DNA of 8,819 nucleotides, taken from assembly GCA_009919985.1 (NCBI GenBank), contig RGAX01000110.1, positions 1-8,819 on the forward strand, written 5' to 3'. This stretch comes from Opitutaceae bacterium. Its GTDB lineage: Bacteria; Verrucomicrobiota; Verrucomicrobiia; Opitutales; Opitutaceae. This document shows positions 1 to 6,651 of the stretch, in pieces. Under the pieces are notes generated by a model. It was not told the origin of the DNA and searched no databases. It saw only the letters and a list, made by a program, of their open reading frames with translations. Position numbers and translations under genes: made by a program. Numbering within the stretch: position 1 is the first letter of the stretch; every line of letters starts with the position of its first letter.

Positions 1-1
1 C

Positions 2-967
2 GACATCGTCTTCGGCCTGCTTAAGGTTTCCCAAGGCAAATTCACCACCGAGTGCATTAATTTCCTCGTAGAACAAGGCTACTCCGATGACCTCGCCGCC
101 ACCCTCACCCGTTGGCAGACCGAGCAAAATCTCCGCGCTCCAGTCTTACTGTGGATCGTCAAGAACCGCCACTCGAAGAAATTCGCCAAGCTGCTCAACG
201 ATCTGATCACCCCGCGCCTCCTCAGCGCCGTGTTCTTCGCCATCGACTACGAAGCACTCCAAGCCGCCAGCGCGCGCCGCATCCCGCTCGCCGATATCCT
301 CTCCGAGGACACCGATCTTATCGCCGACCTGCTCTCTACCGCCGATCCCGAGACCGCCCGCGATCTTGCGAACACGCTGATGTTGAACCAAGGCTTCGAG
401 GAACTCACCAAAAAGTCCCTCCTCGCCCGCTTCATCAAGATCTTCCCCAAGATCCAGTCCCTCGTCGCCGCCGATGCCGAGAGTAAGGAAGAACAACTTC
501 TCGTCTCCCGCTCCTCCTACGAGACCAAGCGCTCTGAATACGAATCCATCGTTTCTAAAGAAATCCCGGAAAACTCCAAGGCCATCGCTACCGCCCGCGA
601 ACACGGCGACCTTAAAGAAAACTCCGAGTACAAGATGGCCAAGCAGGACCAACAAGTCCTCATGGGCAAAAAGACCCTCCTCGAAAAAGACCTCGGCCGC
701 GCCCGGATCACCGATTTCAAGGAAGCCTCCAGCGAGCAAGTCAGCGTCGGCACCATCGTCACAGTTCGCGCCGGCAGCAGCCAGACCACCTACACGCTCT
801 TGGGCGTTTGGGACGGCAACCCTGATAAAAATATCCTCTCCTACAAGACCCCGATGGGCGCCGCGCTCCTCGGCAAGAAAGTCGGCGACACCGTCAAAGT
901 GAAGACCGGCACCTCCGAAGACACCTACTCGATCGTCACCATCGCCCGCTACGTCGACTCGCTTTAA
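2..967 (+). CDS. greA: GreA/GreB-type transcription elongation factor with N-terminal extension, 5'-partial
   Basis: Transcript cleavage factor: it enters the RNA polymerase secondary channel and rescues backtracked complexes by stimulating cleavage of the RNA 3' end. The frame is open from base 2, so the start lies to the left; 321 residues are visible. The last ~155 residues are GreA-like. They form a coiled-coil hairpin with the tip motif HGDLKENSEY (codons 605-634), whose Asp (608-610) and Glu (617-619) match the catalytic pair D41/E44 of E. coli GreA. An FKBP-like C-terminal domain follows (VGTIVTV, then SYKTPMGAALLGKKVGDTV). The ~165 residues before it are helical and not part of ordinary GreA (~158 aa), so this is a longer fusion-type GreA. 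The internal ATG at 230 falls inside this continuous helical region and is not a likely start. Family assignment is firm; the role of the extension is unknown. Confidence 0.93.
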   Translation, partial: DIVFGLLKVSQGKFTTECINFLVEQGYSDDLAATLTRWQTEQNLRAPVLLWIVKNRHSKKFAKLLNDLITPRLLSAVFFAIDYEALQAASARRIPLADILSEDTDLIADLLSTADPETARDLANTLMLNQGFEELTKKSLLARFIKIFPKIQSLVAADAESKEEQLLVSRSSYETKRSEYESIVSKEIPENSKAIATAREHGDLKENSEYKMAKQDQQVLMGKKTLLEKDLGRARITDFKEASSEQVSVGTIVTVRAGSSQTTYTLLGVWDGNPDKNILSYKTPMGAALLGKKVGDTVKVKTGTSEDTYSIVTIARYVDSL

Positions 968-987
968 AAAACTAAAGCCCTCCTTTC

Positions 988-1023
988 AAAACCCGACCCC
1001 TTCACCGGCGGTCGGGTTTTTTT
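988..1023 (+). terminator. Intrinsic terminator after greA
   Basis: An 11-bp perfect stem (988-998 pairing with 1010-1020, core CCCGACC/GGTCGGG flanked by A/T pairs) encloses an 11-nt loop. It runs straight into a T tract (1017-1023), and begins 20 bases after the greA stop. The A tract on the left arm gives it some bidirectional potential, but no minus-strand gene is nearby. Confidence 0.85.
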
Positions 1024-1040
1024 CTGACCCGCCTCCGCCA

Positions 1041-2006
1041 TTGCCACGCAGCCTCGTTTCCTCCCCCTTACTCCCTGTGAACGCCTCGTGGGACATCCTT
1101 AAAACCCTTTCCGACCCCACCCGCCTCCGCCTGCTCGCCCTCGTACTCCACGAGGAACTCTCCGTCGCCGAGCTCCAGGAGATCCTCGGCATGGGCCAAT
1201 CCCGCATTTCCTCCCAGCTCGCCCTGCTCCGCCAAGCCGGCCTAGTCTCCGACCGTCGCGAGGGTAAAAAAGCCTTTTACTCCCTCCGCGCCAACCTCAC
1301 CCCCGCCTCCCTCGCCCTGCTCCGAGCCGCCGTCGCCTCCGTCGCGACTCTGCCCGAACTCACCGAGGACCGCACCAACCTCGAGCGTATCCTCCAAAAA
1401 CGCCGCCGCACGCAGGAACAGTATTTTAACCTCATCGCGGGCCGCCTCGGTAAAAACTATTGCCCCGGCCGCTCCTGGGAAGCCATCGGCCACCTCGCCT
1501 TACGCCTTACCCCCGCCATCACCATCGCCGACCTCGGCGCCGGCGAAGGCCTCGTCTCCCAGCTCCTGGCCCAACGCGCCGCCCAGGTCTGGTGCATCGA
1601 TAATTCTCCGCGCATGGTCGAAGTCGGAACTGAACTCGCCGCCAAAAACGGCCTCGCCAATCTCGCTTACAAACTCGGCGACATCGAACATGTCCCGCTA
1701 AACGACGCCTCCGTGGACTTGGCGATCCTCAGCCAAGCGCTCCACCACGCCCAACACCCGCAACGCGCCGTCGCAGAAGCGCACCGCATCCTCAAACCCG
1801 GTGGCCAAGTCCTGATCCTCGACCTCGCCGAGCACACGTTTGAAAAAGCCCGCGATCTCTACGCCGACGTCTGGCTCGGCTTCAAAGAAAGCGCGCTACA
1901 CGGCTTCCTGAAAACTGCCGGCTTCCACCAAGTAGAAGTCGCCACCGTCGCCGTCGAAACCACCGAGCCGTTTTTCGAAACGCTGCTCGCGAGTGGCGTT
2001 AAATAA
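1041..2006 (+). CDS. ArsR-family regulator fused to a SAM-dependent methyltransferase
   Basis: A 321-residue two-domain protein. Residues ~15-85 form an ArsR-type winged helix: LSDPTRLRLL, then the recognition helix region around GQSRISSQLALLRQAGLV, and a wing ending GKKAFYSL. Residues ~125-270 form a class I methyltransferase: motif I DLGAGEG (164-170), acidic motif II residue D187 (CIDNSPRM), LGDIEHVPL (212-220) and HRILKPGGQVLILDL (248-262). The ArsR alpha-3 cysteine metal site is missing (SVAELQEIL instead of a CxC motif); the only cysteines are C141 and C185. This argues for a small-molecule ligand, plausibly SAM or S-adenosylhomocysteine, rather than metal. ArsR-methyltransferase fusions are known, including SahR-type regulators of the methionine/SAM cycle, but no such target gene is visible here. 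Start is TTG at 1041; GTG at 1077 is an alternative. Neither has a Shine-Dalgarno. Confidence 0.88.
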   Translation: MPRSLVSSPLLPVNASWDILKTLSDPTRLRLLALVLHEELSVAELQEILGMGQSRISSQLALLRQAGLVSDRREGKKAFYSLRANLTPASLALLRAAVASVATLPELTEDRTNLERILQKRRRTQEQYFNLIAGRLGKNYCPGRSWEAIGHLALRLTPAITIADLGAGEGLVSQLLAQRAAQVWCIDNSPRMVEVGTELAAKNGLANLAYKLGDIEHVPLNDASVDLAILSQALHHAQHPQRAVAEAHRILKPGGQVLILDLAEHTFEKARDLYADVWLGFKESALHGFLKTAGFHQVEVATVAVETTEPFFETLLASGVK

Positions 2007-2102
2007 ATCCGCGTCCTCACCAACGGAGTCTCATCGTAGCGGTGTAAACGCCAGGTCGAAGCCTCCCTTGACCCGATCTGAAACCAAGCCAGTTTAAGCG
2101 CC

Positions 2103-2327
2103 ATGGACTACCGCCACATCATCACGATCGAGGCCGGAAAGCGGAGCGGCAAACCGTGTATTCGCGATCTGCGCATCACGGTGAGCGACGTTCTGGAGTA
2201 TCTGGCGGGCGGGATGAGCATTCCGGAAATCATCGCGGACTTTCCTGAACTGACCGAAGAAGACATCCGCGCCTGCCTCGCTTTCGCCGCCGAGCGTGAG
2301 CGCCGCTTGGCCGTGATCGGGGGATGA
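2103..2327 (+). CDS. DUF433 family protein, probable antitoxin
   Basis: A 74-residue protein with the features of DUF433 (PF04255): an IRDLRITVSDVLEYLAGG segment (residues ~20-37), then MSIPEIIADFPELTEEDI, which is a small helix-turn-helix fold. Family members are commonly found just upstream of a DUF5615 PIN-like gene and are thought to be DNA-binding antitoxins that also autoregulate. That pairing is exactly what follows: the TGA stop overlaps the next ATG by 4 bases (ATGA at 2324-2327), implying coupled translation. There is no clear Shine-Dalgarno. Antitoxin function is inferred from family and context. Confidence 0.85.
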   Translation: MDYRHIITIEAGKRSGKPCIRDLRITVSDVLEYLAGGMSIPEIIADFPELTEEDIRACLAFAAERERRLAVIGG

Positions 2328-2671
2328 AGCTGCTTTTCGACCCAAATTTGTCGGCGTGCCTGGTCGTTCGCCTCGGGGATTTATTTCCCCAGAGCATCCA
2401 CGTGAAAATCTTGGGCATGACACAGTCGGACGACAGCAGTATCTGGAATTACGCGCGGGACCGGGGCTTCACGCTTGTTTCCAAAGACTCGGATTTCCAA
2501 CAGCGCAGTCTTGTGCTGGGCGCACCGCCCAAAGTCGTCTGGTTGCGTATCGGCAACTGTCGCACGAGCCAGATTGAGGACCTCATCCGTATTCACGCGG
2601 TCGAGCTCCACACCTTTGAACGTGAAGCTAGCTCGAGTCTGCTGATCCTCTCACCTGCGGCCAATACCTGA
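2324..2671 (+). CDS. DUF5615 PIN-like protein, probable toxin nuclease
   Basis: A 115-residue protein of the DUF5615 PIN-like family (PF18480). Visible family features are the N-terminal LLFDPNLS with D6, the GMTQSDDSSIW segment with D36/D37, VSKDSDF with D55 and D57, and the PPKVVWLRIGNC strand. The spaced acidic residues are those expected for a PIN-type metal-dependent RNase site and all appear present, so the protein looks intact. It is translated from an ATGA overlap with the DUF433 gene, making a compact two-gene module. By analogy to VapBC it would cleave RNA when released from its partner; the actual target is unknown. Codons in the pair are less C-ending than in neighbouring genes, consistent with acquisition by transfer. 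Confidence 0.83.
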   Translation: MKLLFDPNLSACLVVRLGDLFPQSIHVKILGMTQSDDSSIWNYARDRGFTLVSKDSDFQQRSLVLGAPPKVVWLRIGNCRTSQIEDLIRIHAVELHTFEREASSSLLILSPAANT

Positions 2672-2708
2672 AGCTGCGCACCCTTTTTTAAAAAAACCTG
2701 CCACCGCC

Positions 2709-3845
2709 ATGTCCGCCCGCCTTCGCATCCTCAGTCTATCCCTCGGCCTAGCGTTGCTGTCTCTCGCCCGAGCGGCGGCGCCGGCAGGGGAGCCGATAAA
2801 AATCGGTTTCTTCATGTCGATCACGGGGCGCGATGCTTCTTTTGGCGAGGCGGCGCTGCGCGGGGCGCGGCTCGCCATCGACGATCTCAACGCGGCAGGC
2901 GGTATACTCGGCCGGCCCGCTGAACTCGTTGTCGAGGACAACCGCTCTCTGTCCGGAGAATCCGCCACCGCCGCCAAGAAATTGATCGGCCGCGACAAGG
3001 TCATCGCCCTGATCGGCGAATGCGCCTCGTCGCGCACCCTCGAAGCCGCGCCCGTCGCTCAACTCGCGGGTATTCCGCTCGTCACCCCCGCTTCCACCAA
3101 TCCACGCGTGACCGCCGTCGGCGATTGCATCTTCCGCGTGTGCTTTGCCGATCCCTTCCAAGGCGCCGTGCTCGCCACCTACGCTTGGAAAAACCTCGGT
3201 CTGCGCCGCGCTGCGCTGCTGATCGATGCCTCAGCCAGTTATTCGGTCGGACTCGCCGAAGTGTTTGCCAAAACCTTCACCGCCCTCGGCGGGGAGATCG
3301 TGGCTTCCCAAAAATACGCCGGCGGCGATAAAGATTTTCGCGCCCAACTCACCGCGATCCGCGCGATCCGCGCCGATGCAATCTTCCTGCCCGGCTACTA
3401 CGTCGAAGCTGGTCTAGCCGCTCAACAATCCCGCGAACTGGGGCTCCACGCGACGCTGCTCGGCGGCGACGGTTTTGAAGCCCCGCAACTGCTCGAGATC
3501 GGTGGGCCCGCACTCGAGGGCACCGTTTATTCCACGCATTATTCCGCAGAGAGCGCCGCGCCAGCCTCGCTCCGCTTCGTCACCGCTTACACCGCCCGCC
3601 ACGGCTCCGCCCCCGTCGGACTAGCAGCACTTACCTACGATGCGGTACAGCTCATTGCCGACGCCGCTCGCCGCGCCGGTTCAACCGATCGCACCGCGTT
3701 AAAACAAGCGCTCGCGGCGACGCGGGATTTTCCCGGCGTGACGGGCCGTACTACGCTCGACGAAAATCGCGACGCGCTCAAAGACGCCGCCATCATCGCC
3801 GTGCGCGGCGGCCGCTGCGTGTTTGTCGAATCCATCCGTCCGTAG
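2709..3845 (+). CDS. Periplasmic substrate-binding protein, branched-chain amino acid (LivJ/LivK) type
   Basis: A 378-residue exported protein of the Peripla_BP_6 class, the solute receptor of HAAT-family ABC importers. Residues 1-~22 form a signal peptide: Arg at 4 and 6, a hydrophobic run LSLSLGLALLSL, and an ARA-type cleavage site. No lipobox Cys is present, so it should be soluble periplasmic. The mature start IKIGFFMSITG is typical. GECASSRT (103-110) aligns with the ligand-binding CSSSTQ loop of E. coli LivJ, and VTPASTNP (125-132) with its second loop. LivJ's disulfide partner of that Cys is missing, while C140 and C145 are extra. No permease or ATPase genes adjoin, so the ligand cannot be named: amino acids, amides or aromatic acids are all possible. 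There is no Shine-Dalgarno before the ATG. Confidence 0.87.
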   Translation: MSARLRILSLSLGLALLSLARAAAPAGEPIKIGFFMSITGRDASFGEAALRGARLAIDDLNAAGGILGRPAELVVEDNRSLSGESATAAKKLIGRDKVIALIGECASSRTLEAAPVAQLAGIPLVTPASTNPRVTAVGDCIFRVCFADPFQGAVLATYAWKNLGLRRAALLIDASASYSVGLAEVFAKTFTALGGEIVASQKYAGGDKDFRAQLTAIRAIRADAIFLPGYYVEAGLAAQQSRELGLHATLLGGDGFEAPQLLEIGGPALEGTVYSTHYSAESAAPASLRFVTAYTARHGSAPVGLAALTYDAVQLIADAARRAGSTDRTALKQALAATRDFPGVTGRTTLDENRDALKDAAIIAVRGGRCVFVESIRP

Positions 3846-3925
3846 CGCCCGAACGCTGCATGGGAAAAGCGGTTGAAAAACCCCTTGGCGTCACCGCCGG
3901 ATTCCTCGACGCTTTACCCATCGTC

Positions 3926-5269
3926 ATGGCCTTGCCCGATCTCCTCCCGATCACGCCCTTCACCCGCCCCGTACGCGGCGAGGTCGTCGTGCCCGGCTCC
4001 AAAAGTCTCACCAACCGAGCCCTCCTACTCGCGGCTCTGAGCGATCGTCCCGTCACGCTCACCGGCGCCCTTTTCAGTGAAGACACGCTTCTAATGGCCG
4101 AAGCGTTGCGCAAGCTCGGCCTGAGCGTGACCGCCGACGAAGCCGCCCTGACCGTGCGAGTCGCCGATCAAGCGCAGGCCTTCGCCGCCACCGCTGCACC
4201 TGTGGAAATTTTCGTCGGCCTCGCCGGCACCGCGGCCCGTTTTCTTACAGCCCTTTGCGCCGCTGCACCGCACGGGGTTTACCGGATTGACGGCATCCCG
4301 CAGATGCGAAAACGCCCCATGCGGGCCCTCATCGAGGCGTTGCGCGGCCTGGGCGCCGACATTCGCTGCCTCGGCGAAGAGGGATTTTTTCCAATTGAAA
4401 TTCACGCACACGGTCTGCGCGGCGGTACGGTGAACATCGATGCCAGCGAGAGCAGCCAACTGCTATCGGCGCTTCTCATGGTCGCGCCACTCGCTGCCGG
4501 CCCGGTCAAAGTCGCACTCACCGCCGAAGTGCGTCGGCCGTTCGTCGAGATGACCACCCGACTCATGACGGAATTTGGCTACAAGCTCGACGTGCAAGCC
4601 AGCACCGAGACCTTTGTGCTCAAGCCCGGGCGCTACAACGCCCCTTCCCGCTACGCGATTGAGCCCGACGCAACGGCGGCAAGCTACTTTCTGGCGTTGC
4701 CGCTGGTCACCGGCGGAGCGCTCCATCTGCCGTTTCTGCGCGCTCCCGGCGCAGGGCTACAGGGCGATACGCATTTTGCCAATGTGCTCACGCGCGTGGG
4801 CGCGACGATCCGCCCCAGCTCACGCGGCCTTGATACCCATTTTTCGCAAACGACGATGCAGCGCGGTGTTACTCAGGATTTCTCGGAATTTTCCGATACC
4901 TTTCTTACGCTCGCCGCCCTCTCGCCGCTACTCGCCGGCCCCACGCGCATCTCCGGCATCGCCCACACTCGCAAACAAGAAACCGATCGCGTCGCCGGCA
5001 TGGCCCGCGAGCTCACGCGCCTCGGCCAGCACGTCATCGAAACCCCCGACGCCCTAGAGATCGCACCGCGCTACCTACGCAGCGGGGAAACGATTGAAAC
5101 GTACAGGGACCACCGTTTCGCGATGAGTTTTGCGATTCTGGGCTGCCTGGATCTCCGCGGCGACGGTCAGCCTTGGCTCACGATCAAAGACCCTGGCTGC
5201 TGCGCCAAAACTTTCCCGCACTTTTTCGAGTTACTAGAAACCATCCGCCAAAATTCGTTAGCCTCCTGA
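3926..5269 (+). CDS. aroA: 3-phosphoshikimate 1-carboxyvinyltransferase (EPSP synthase)
   Basis: Sixth step of the shikimate pathway: shikimate-3-phosphate plus PEP gives EPSP and phosphate, in the cytoplasm. From the ATG at 3926 the protein has 447 residues (E. coli 427). Landmarks are VPGSKSLTNRALLLAAL with K26, S27 and R31 (S3P/PEP binding), ASESSQLLSALLM (conserved S-S-Q), FSEFSDTFLTLAAL (catalytic Asp, E. coli D313), RKQETDRVAGMA (Glu, E. coli E341), YRDHRFAMSF and DPGCCAKTFPHFFELLETI. The PEP-site loop reads GLAGTAARFL where E. coli has GNAGTAMRPL, so N94 and P101 are replaced by Leu and Phe while G96 and T97 are kept. An upstream in-frame ATG at 3860 would add 22 residues without family homology, so 3926 is preferred. 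It overlaps cmk by one base. Confidence 0.95.
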   Translation: MALPDLLPITPFTRPVRGEVVVPGSKSLTNRALLLAALSDRPVTLTGALFSEDTLLMAEALRKLGLSVTADEAALTVRVADQAQAFAATAAPVEIFVGLAGTAARFLTALCAAAPHGVYRIDGIPQMRKRPMRALIEALRGLGADIRCLGEEGFFPIEIHAHGLRGGTVNIDASESSQLLSALLMVAPLAAGPVKVALTAEVRRPFVEMTTRLMTEFGYKLDVQASTETFVLKPGRYNAPSRYAIEPDATAASYFLALPLVTGGALHLPFLRAPGAGLQGDTHFANVLTRVGATIRPSSRGLDTHFSQTTMQRGVTQDFSEFSDTFLTLAALSPLLAGPTRISGIAHTRKQETDRVAGMARELTRLGQHVIETPDALEIAPRYLRSGETIETYRDHRFAMSFAILGCLDLRGDGQPWLTIKDPGCCAKTFPHFFELLETIRQNSLAS

Positions 5270-5934
5270 TGCCCAGCTCACCCTTCCTTATCGTCGCCAT
5301 CGACGGCGGAGCCGCCTCGGGCAAATCGTCCACCTCGCGTACGCTCAGCGAACGTTTCCACCTGCTCCACGCCGACACGGGTTCATACTACCGCGCTGTC
5401 ACCGCAGAGCTCCTGCGCCGCCACGTCACACCCGAAGACCTTAGCGGGGTCCAAGCTGCACTCGCCGCCGTCACCTTCACCACCCGGGTCACCGGCCGCA
5501 ACGCCGAGATCGAACTGAGCGGCCACACGATTCCAGATGCCGAAATCCGCAGCGCCGAAGTCACTGCCCACGTCGCGCGTTTCGCCTCGATCCCAGCCGT
5601 GCGCGCTGCTCTGCTCGATTACCAACGCGGCCAAGCTGACACGGCACGCCGCCATGCTTTCCGCGGACTCGTGATGGAAGGCCGCGATATCGGCTCCAAG
5701 ATTTTCCCCGACGCCGACTTCCGCTTCTTCCTGTTTGCCGATCCCGTTGAGCGAGCCCGGCGCCGAGAACAACAGGGCCTCCAAGACCAGGTCGCCAAAC
5801 GCGATACGCTCGATAGCCAACGCCTCCAAGAAAGCCTGCAAGGCGCAGTACTAATCGACGGCACGCACCTAACATTAGCCGAGGTCGTAGATACAATCGC
5901 TGCCCCCATCGCCGCCAAATTTACCTCCGCATGA
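5269..5934 (+). CDS. cmk: Cytidylate kinase ((d)CMP kinase)
   Basis: Phosphorylates CMP and dCMP with ATP, for nucleotide recycling and to supply CDP for lipid and DNA precursors. The protein has 221 residues (E. coli 227). It shows the P-loop GGAASGKSS (13-21), DTGSYYRAVT (36-45), IRSAEVTAHVARFASIPAVR of the NMP-binding region, GRDIGSKIFPDADFRFFL (138-155) and the lid RARRRE. R178, D182 and R185 (RDTLDSQR) match the CMP-contacting R181, D185 and R188 of E. coli Cmk. The segment just after is shorter than usual, lacking the common PL-containing stretch before the LIDGT strand. The ATG overlaps the aroA TGA by one base (TGATG at 5267-5271), and the gene runs into plsC by an ATGA overlap. aroA-cmk adjacency is common in bacteria. 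A longer in-frame start at 5173 lies wholly inside aroA and is unlikely. Confidence 0.95.
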   Translation: MPSSPFLIVAIDGGAASGKSSTSRTLSERFHLLHADTGSYYRAVTAELLRRHVTPEDLSGVQAALAAVTFTTRVTGRNAEIELSGHTIPDAEIRSAEVTAHVARFASIPAVRAALLDYQRGQADTARRHAFRGLVMEGRDIGSKIFPDADFRFFLFADPVERARRREQQGLQDQVAKRDTLDSQRLQESLQGAVLIDGTHLTLAEVVDTIAAPIAAKFTSA

Positions 5935-6593
5935 GCCGCGCCTTCCCCCAAGTTGAAATGGAGCCGGTTTACGGCTTTTTTCACTACCTCTCCCACATTA
6001 TCTATAGCATGTGGTTTCGCGGCGAAGTGATTGGATTGGAAAATTTGCCCGCCAACGGCGCCTACCTCATCGCAGCAAGTCACGCCAGTCTGCTCGACCC
6101 ACCCTTCGTGGGCTCGCAGTTGCCTAAACAAGTTTCGTTTTTCGCCCGAAAAACCCTCTGGAAACCCGGCCTTGCGGCGTGGTGGCTTGATGCCGTCGGC
6201 ACAATTCCCGTGGACCGCGATGGCGGCGCCGATGTCACCGCCATCAAACGCGTACTCGGGGCGCTCAAGAAAAACAAGGTCGTGATTTTATTTCCCGAAG
6301 GCACTCGTTCGCCCGATGGAAACCTGCAAACACCGAAACCCGGCGTCGGGATGTTAGCCTCACGCGCCCAGGTTCCCGTCGTGCCGGTACGGCTTTTCGG
6401 TTCGTACGAAGCCTTTGGTCGCAGCGGCAAACTGGTTCCAGGCACGCCGGTTTCATTGGTCTTCGGCCCGGCCCTCGCGCCAGGCGACTACGATCATCCC
6501 ACGGATCCTAAAGATCAGCGCTATCAACGCGCCGCCGAGCGCATCATGGCCCGCATCGCAGCGCTCCAAGCGCCTCGTATCACGATCCTCTAA
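5931..6593 (+). CDS. plsC: 1-acyl-sn-glycerol-3-phosphate acyltransferase (PlsC family)
   Basis: Acylates lysophosphatidic acid to phosphatidic acid at the inner face of the cytoplasmic membrane. The protein has 220 residues, normal for short PlsC. Motif I is SHASLLDPP with H51 and D56 (catalytic HX4D). Motif II is around GTIPVDRDGG (90-99), and motif III FPEGTRSPDG (121-130), with E123 and R126 in substrate binding. VPVVPVRLFGS corresponds to motif IV. The N-terminus has a short hydrophobic stretch (HYLSHIIYSMWF) that may sit on the membrane but no clear transmembrane helix. Its ATG overlaps the cmk stop by 4 bases; an ATG nine codons later (5958) is a possible alternative. cmk-plsC pairs also occur in other bacterial groups. 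Acyl donor and exact lyso-lipid specificity cannot be read from the sequence. Confidence 0.92.
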   Translation: MSRAFPQVEMEPVYGFFHYLSHIIYSMWFRGEVIGLENLPANGAYLIAASHASLLDPPFVGSQLPKQVSFFARKTLWKPGLAAWWLDAVGTIPVDRDGGADVTAIKRVLGALKKNKVVILFPEGTRSPDGNLQTPKPGVGMLASRAQVPVVPVRLFGSYEAFGRSGKLVPGTPVSLVFGPALAPGDYDHPTDPKDQRYQRAAERIMARIAALQAPRITIL

Positions 6594-6615
6594 GCGGCAA
6601 TCGCGCGCAGGATCG

Positions 6616-6651
6616 CAAAAAGAAACTGCGTTGCGCCTAAGCTCAACGCAG
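6616..6651 (-). terminator. Intrinsic terminator of trpS, overlapping its stop codon
   Basis: CTGCGTTG (6626-6633) pairs perfectly with CAACGCAG (6644-6651). Two further G-C pairs sit inside after a single mismatch, leaving a CTAA loop. Read on the minus strand the stem is followed by TTTCTTTTTG (6625-6616), so it terminates trpS transcription. The trpS TGA (6645-6643) lies within the hairpin. On the plus strand no T tract follows, so it should not efficiently stop plsC transcripts. Confidence 0.72.

Noticed and set aside
146..739. 197-residue open frame on the minus strand opposite greA
   Set aside because: Low-complexity Gly/Glu/Leu/Phe-rich translation is the mirror of C-ending codons on the other strand. 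The plus frame has clear GreA motifs.
2068..2097. Possible promoter before the DUF433 gene (TTGACC with a -10 about 17 bases on)
   Set aside because: The -35 is fair, but the -10 positions (AGTTTA/GTTTAA) match the consensus at only one or two bases.
2681..2698. T6A7 run after the DUF5615 gene as a terminator
   Set aside because: It is an AT palindrome without a GC stem before the T run, so it does not form a credible intrinsic terminator.
3860..3925. Upstream in-frame start extending AroA by 22 residues
   Set aside because: The extra residues have no EPSP synthase counterpart and no ribosome site. The 3926 ATG places the VPGSKS motif at the usual distance from the N-terminus.
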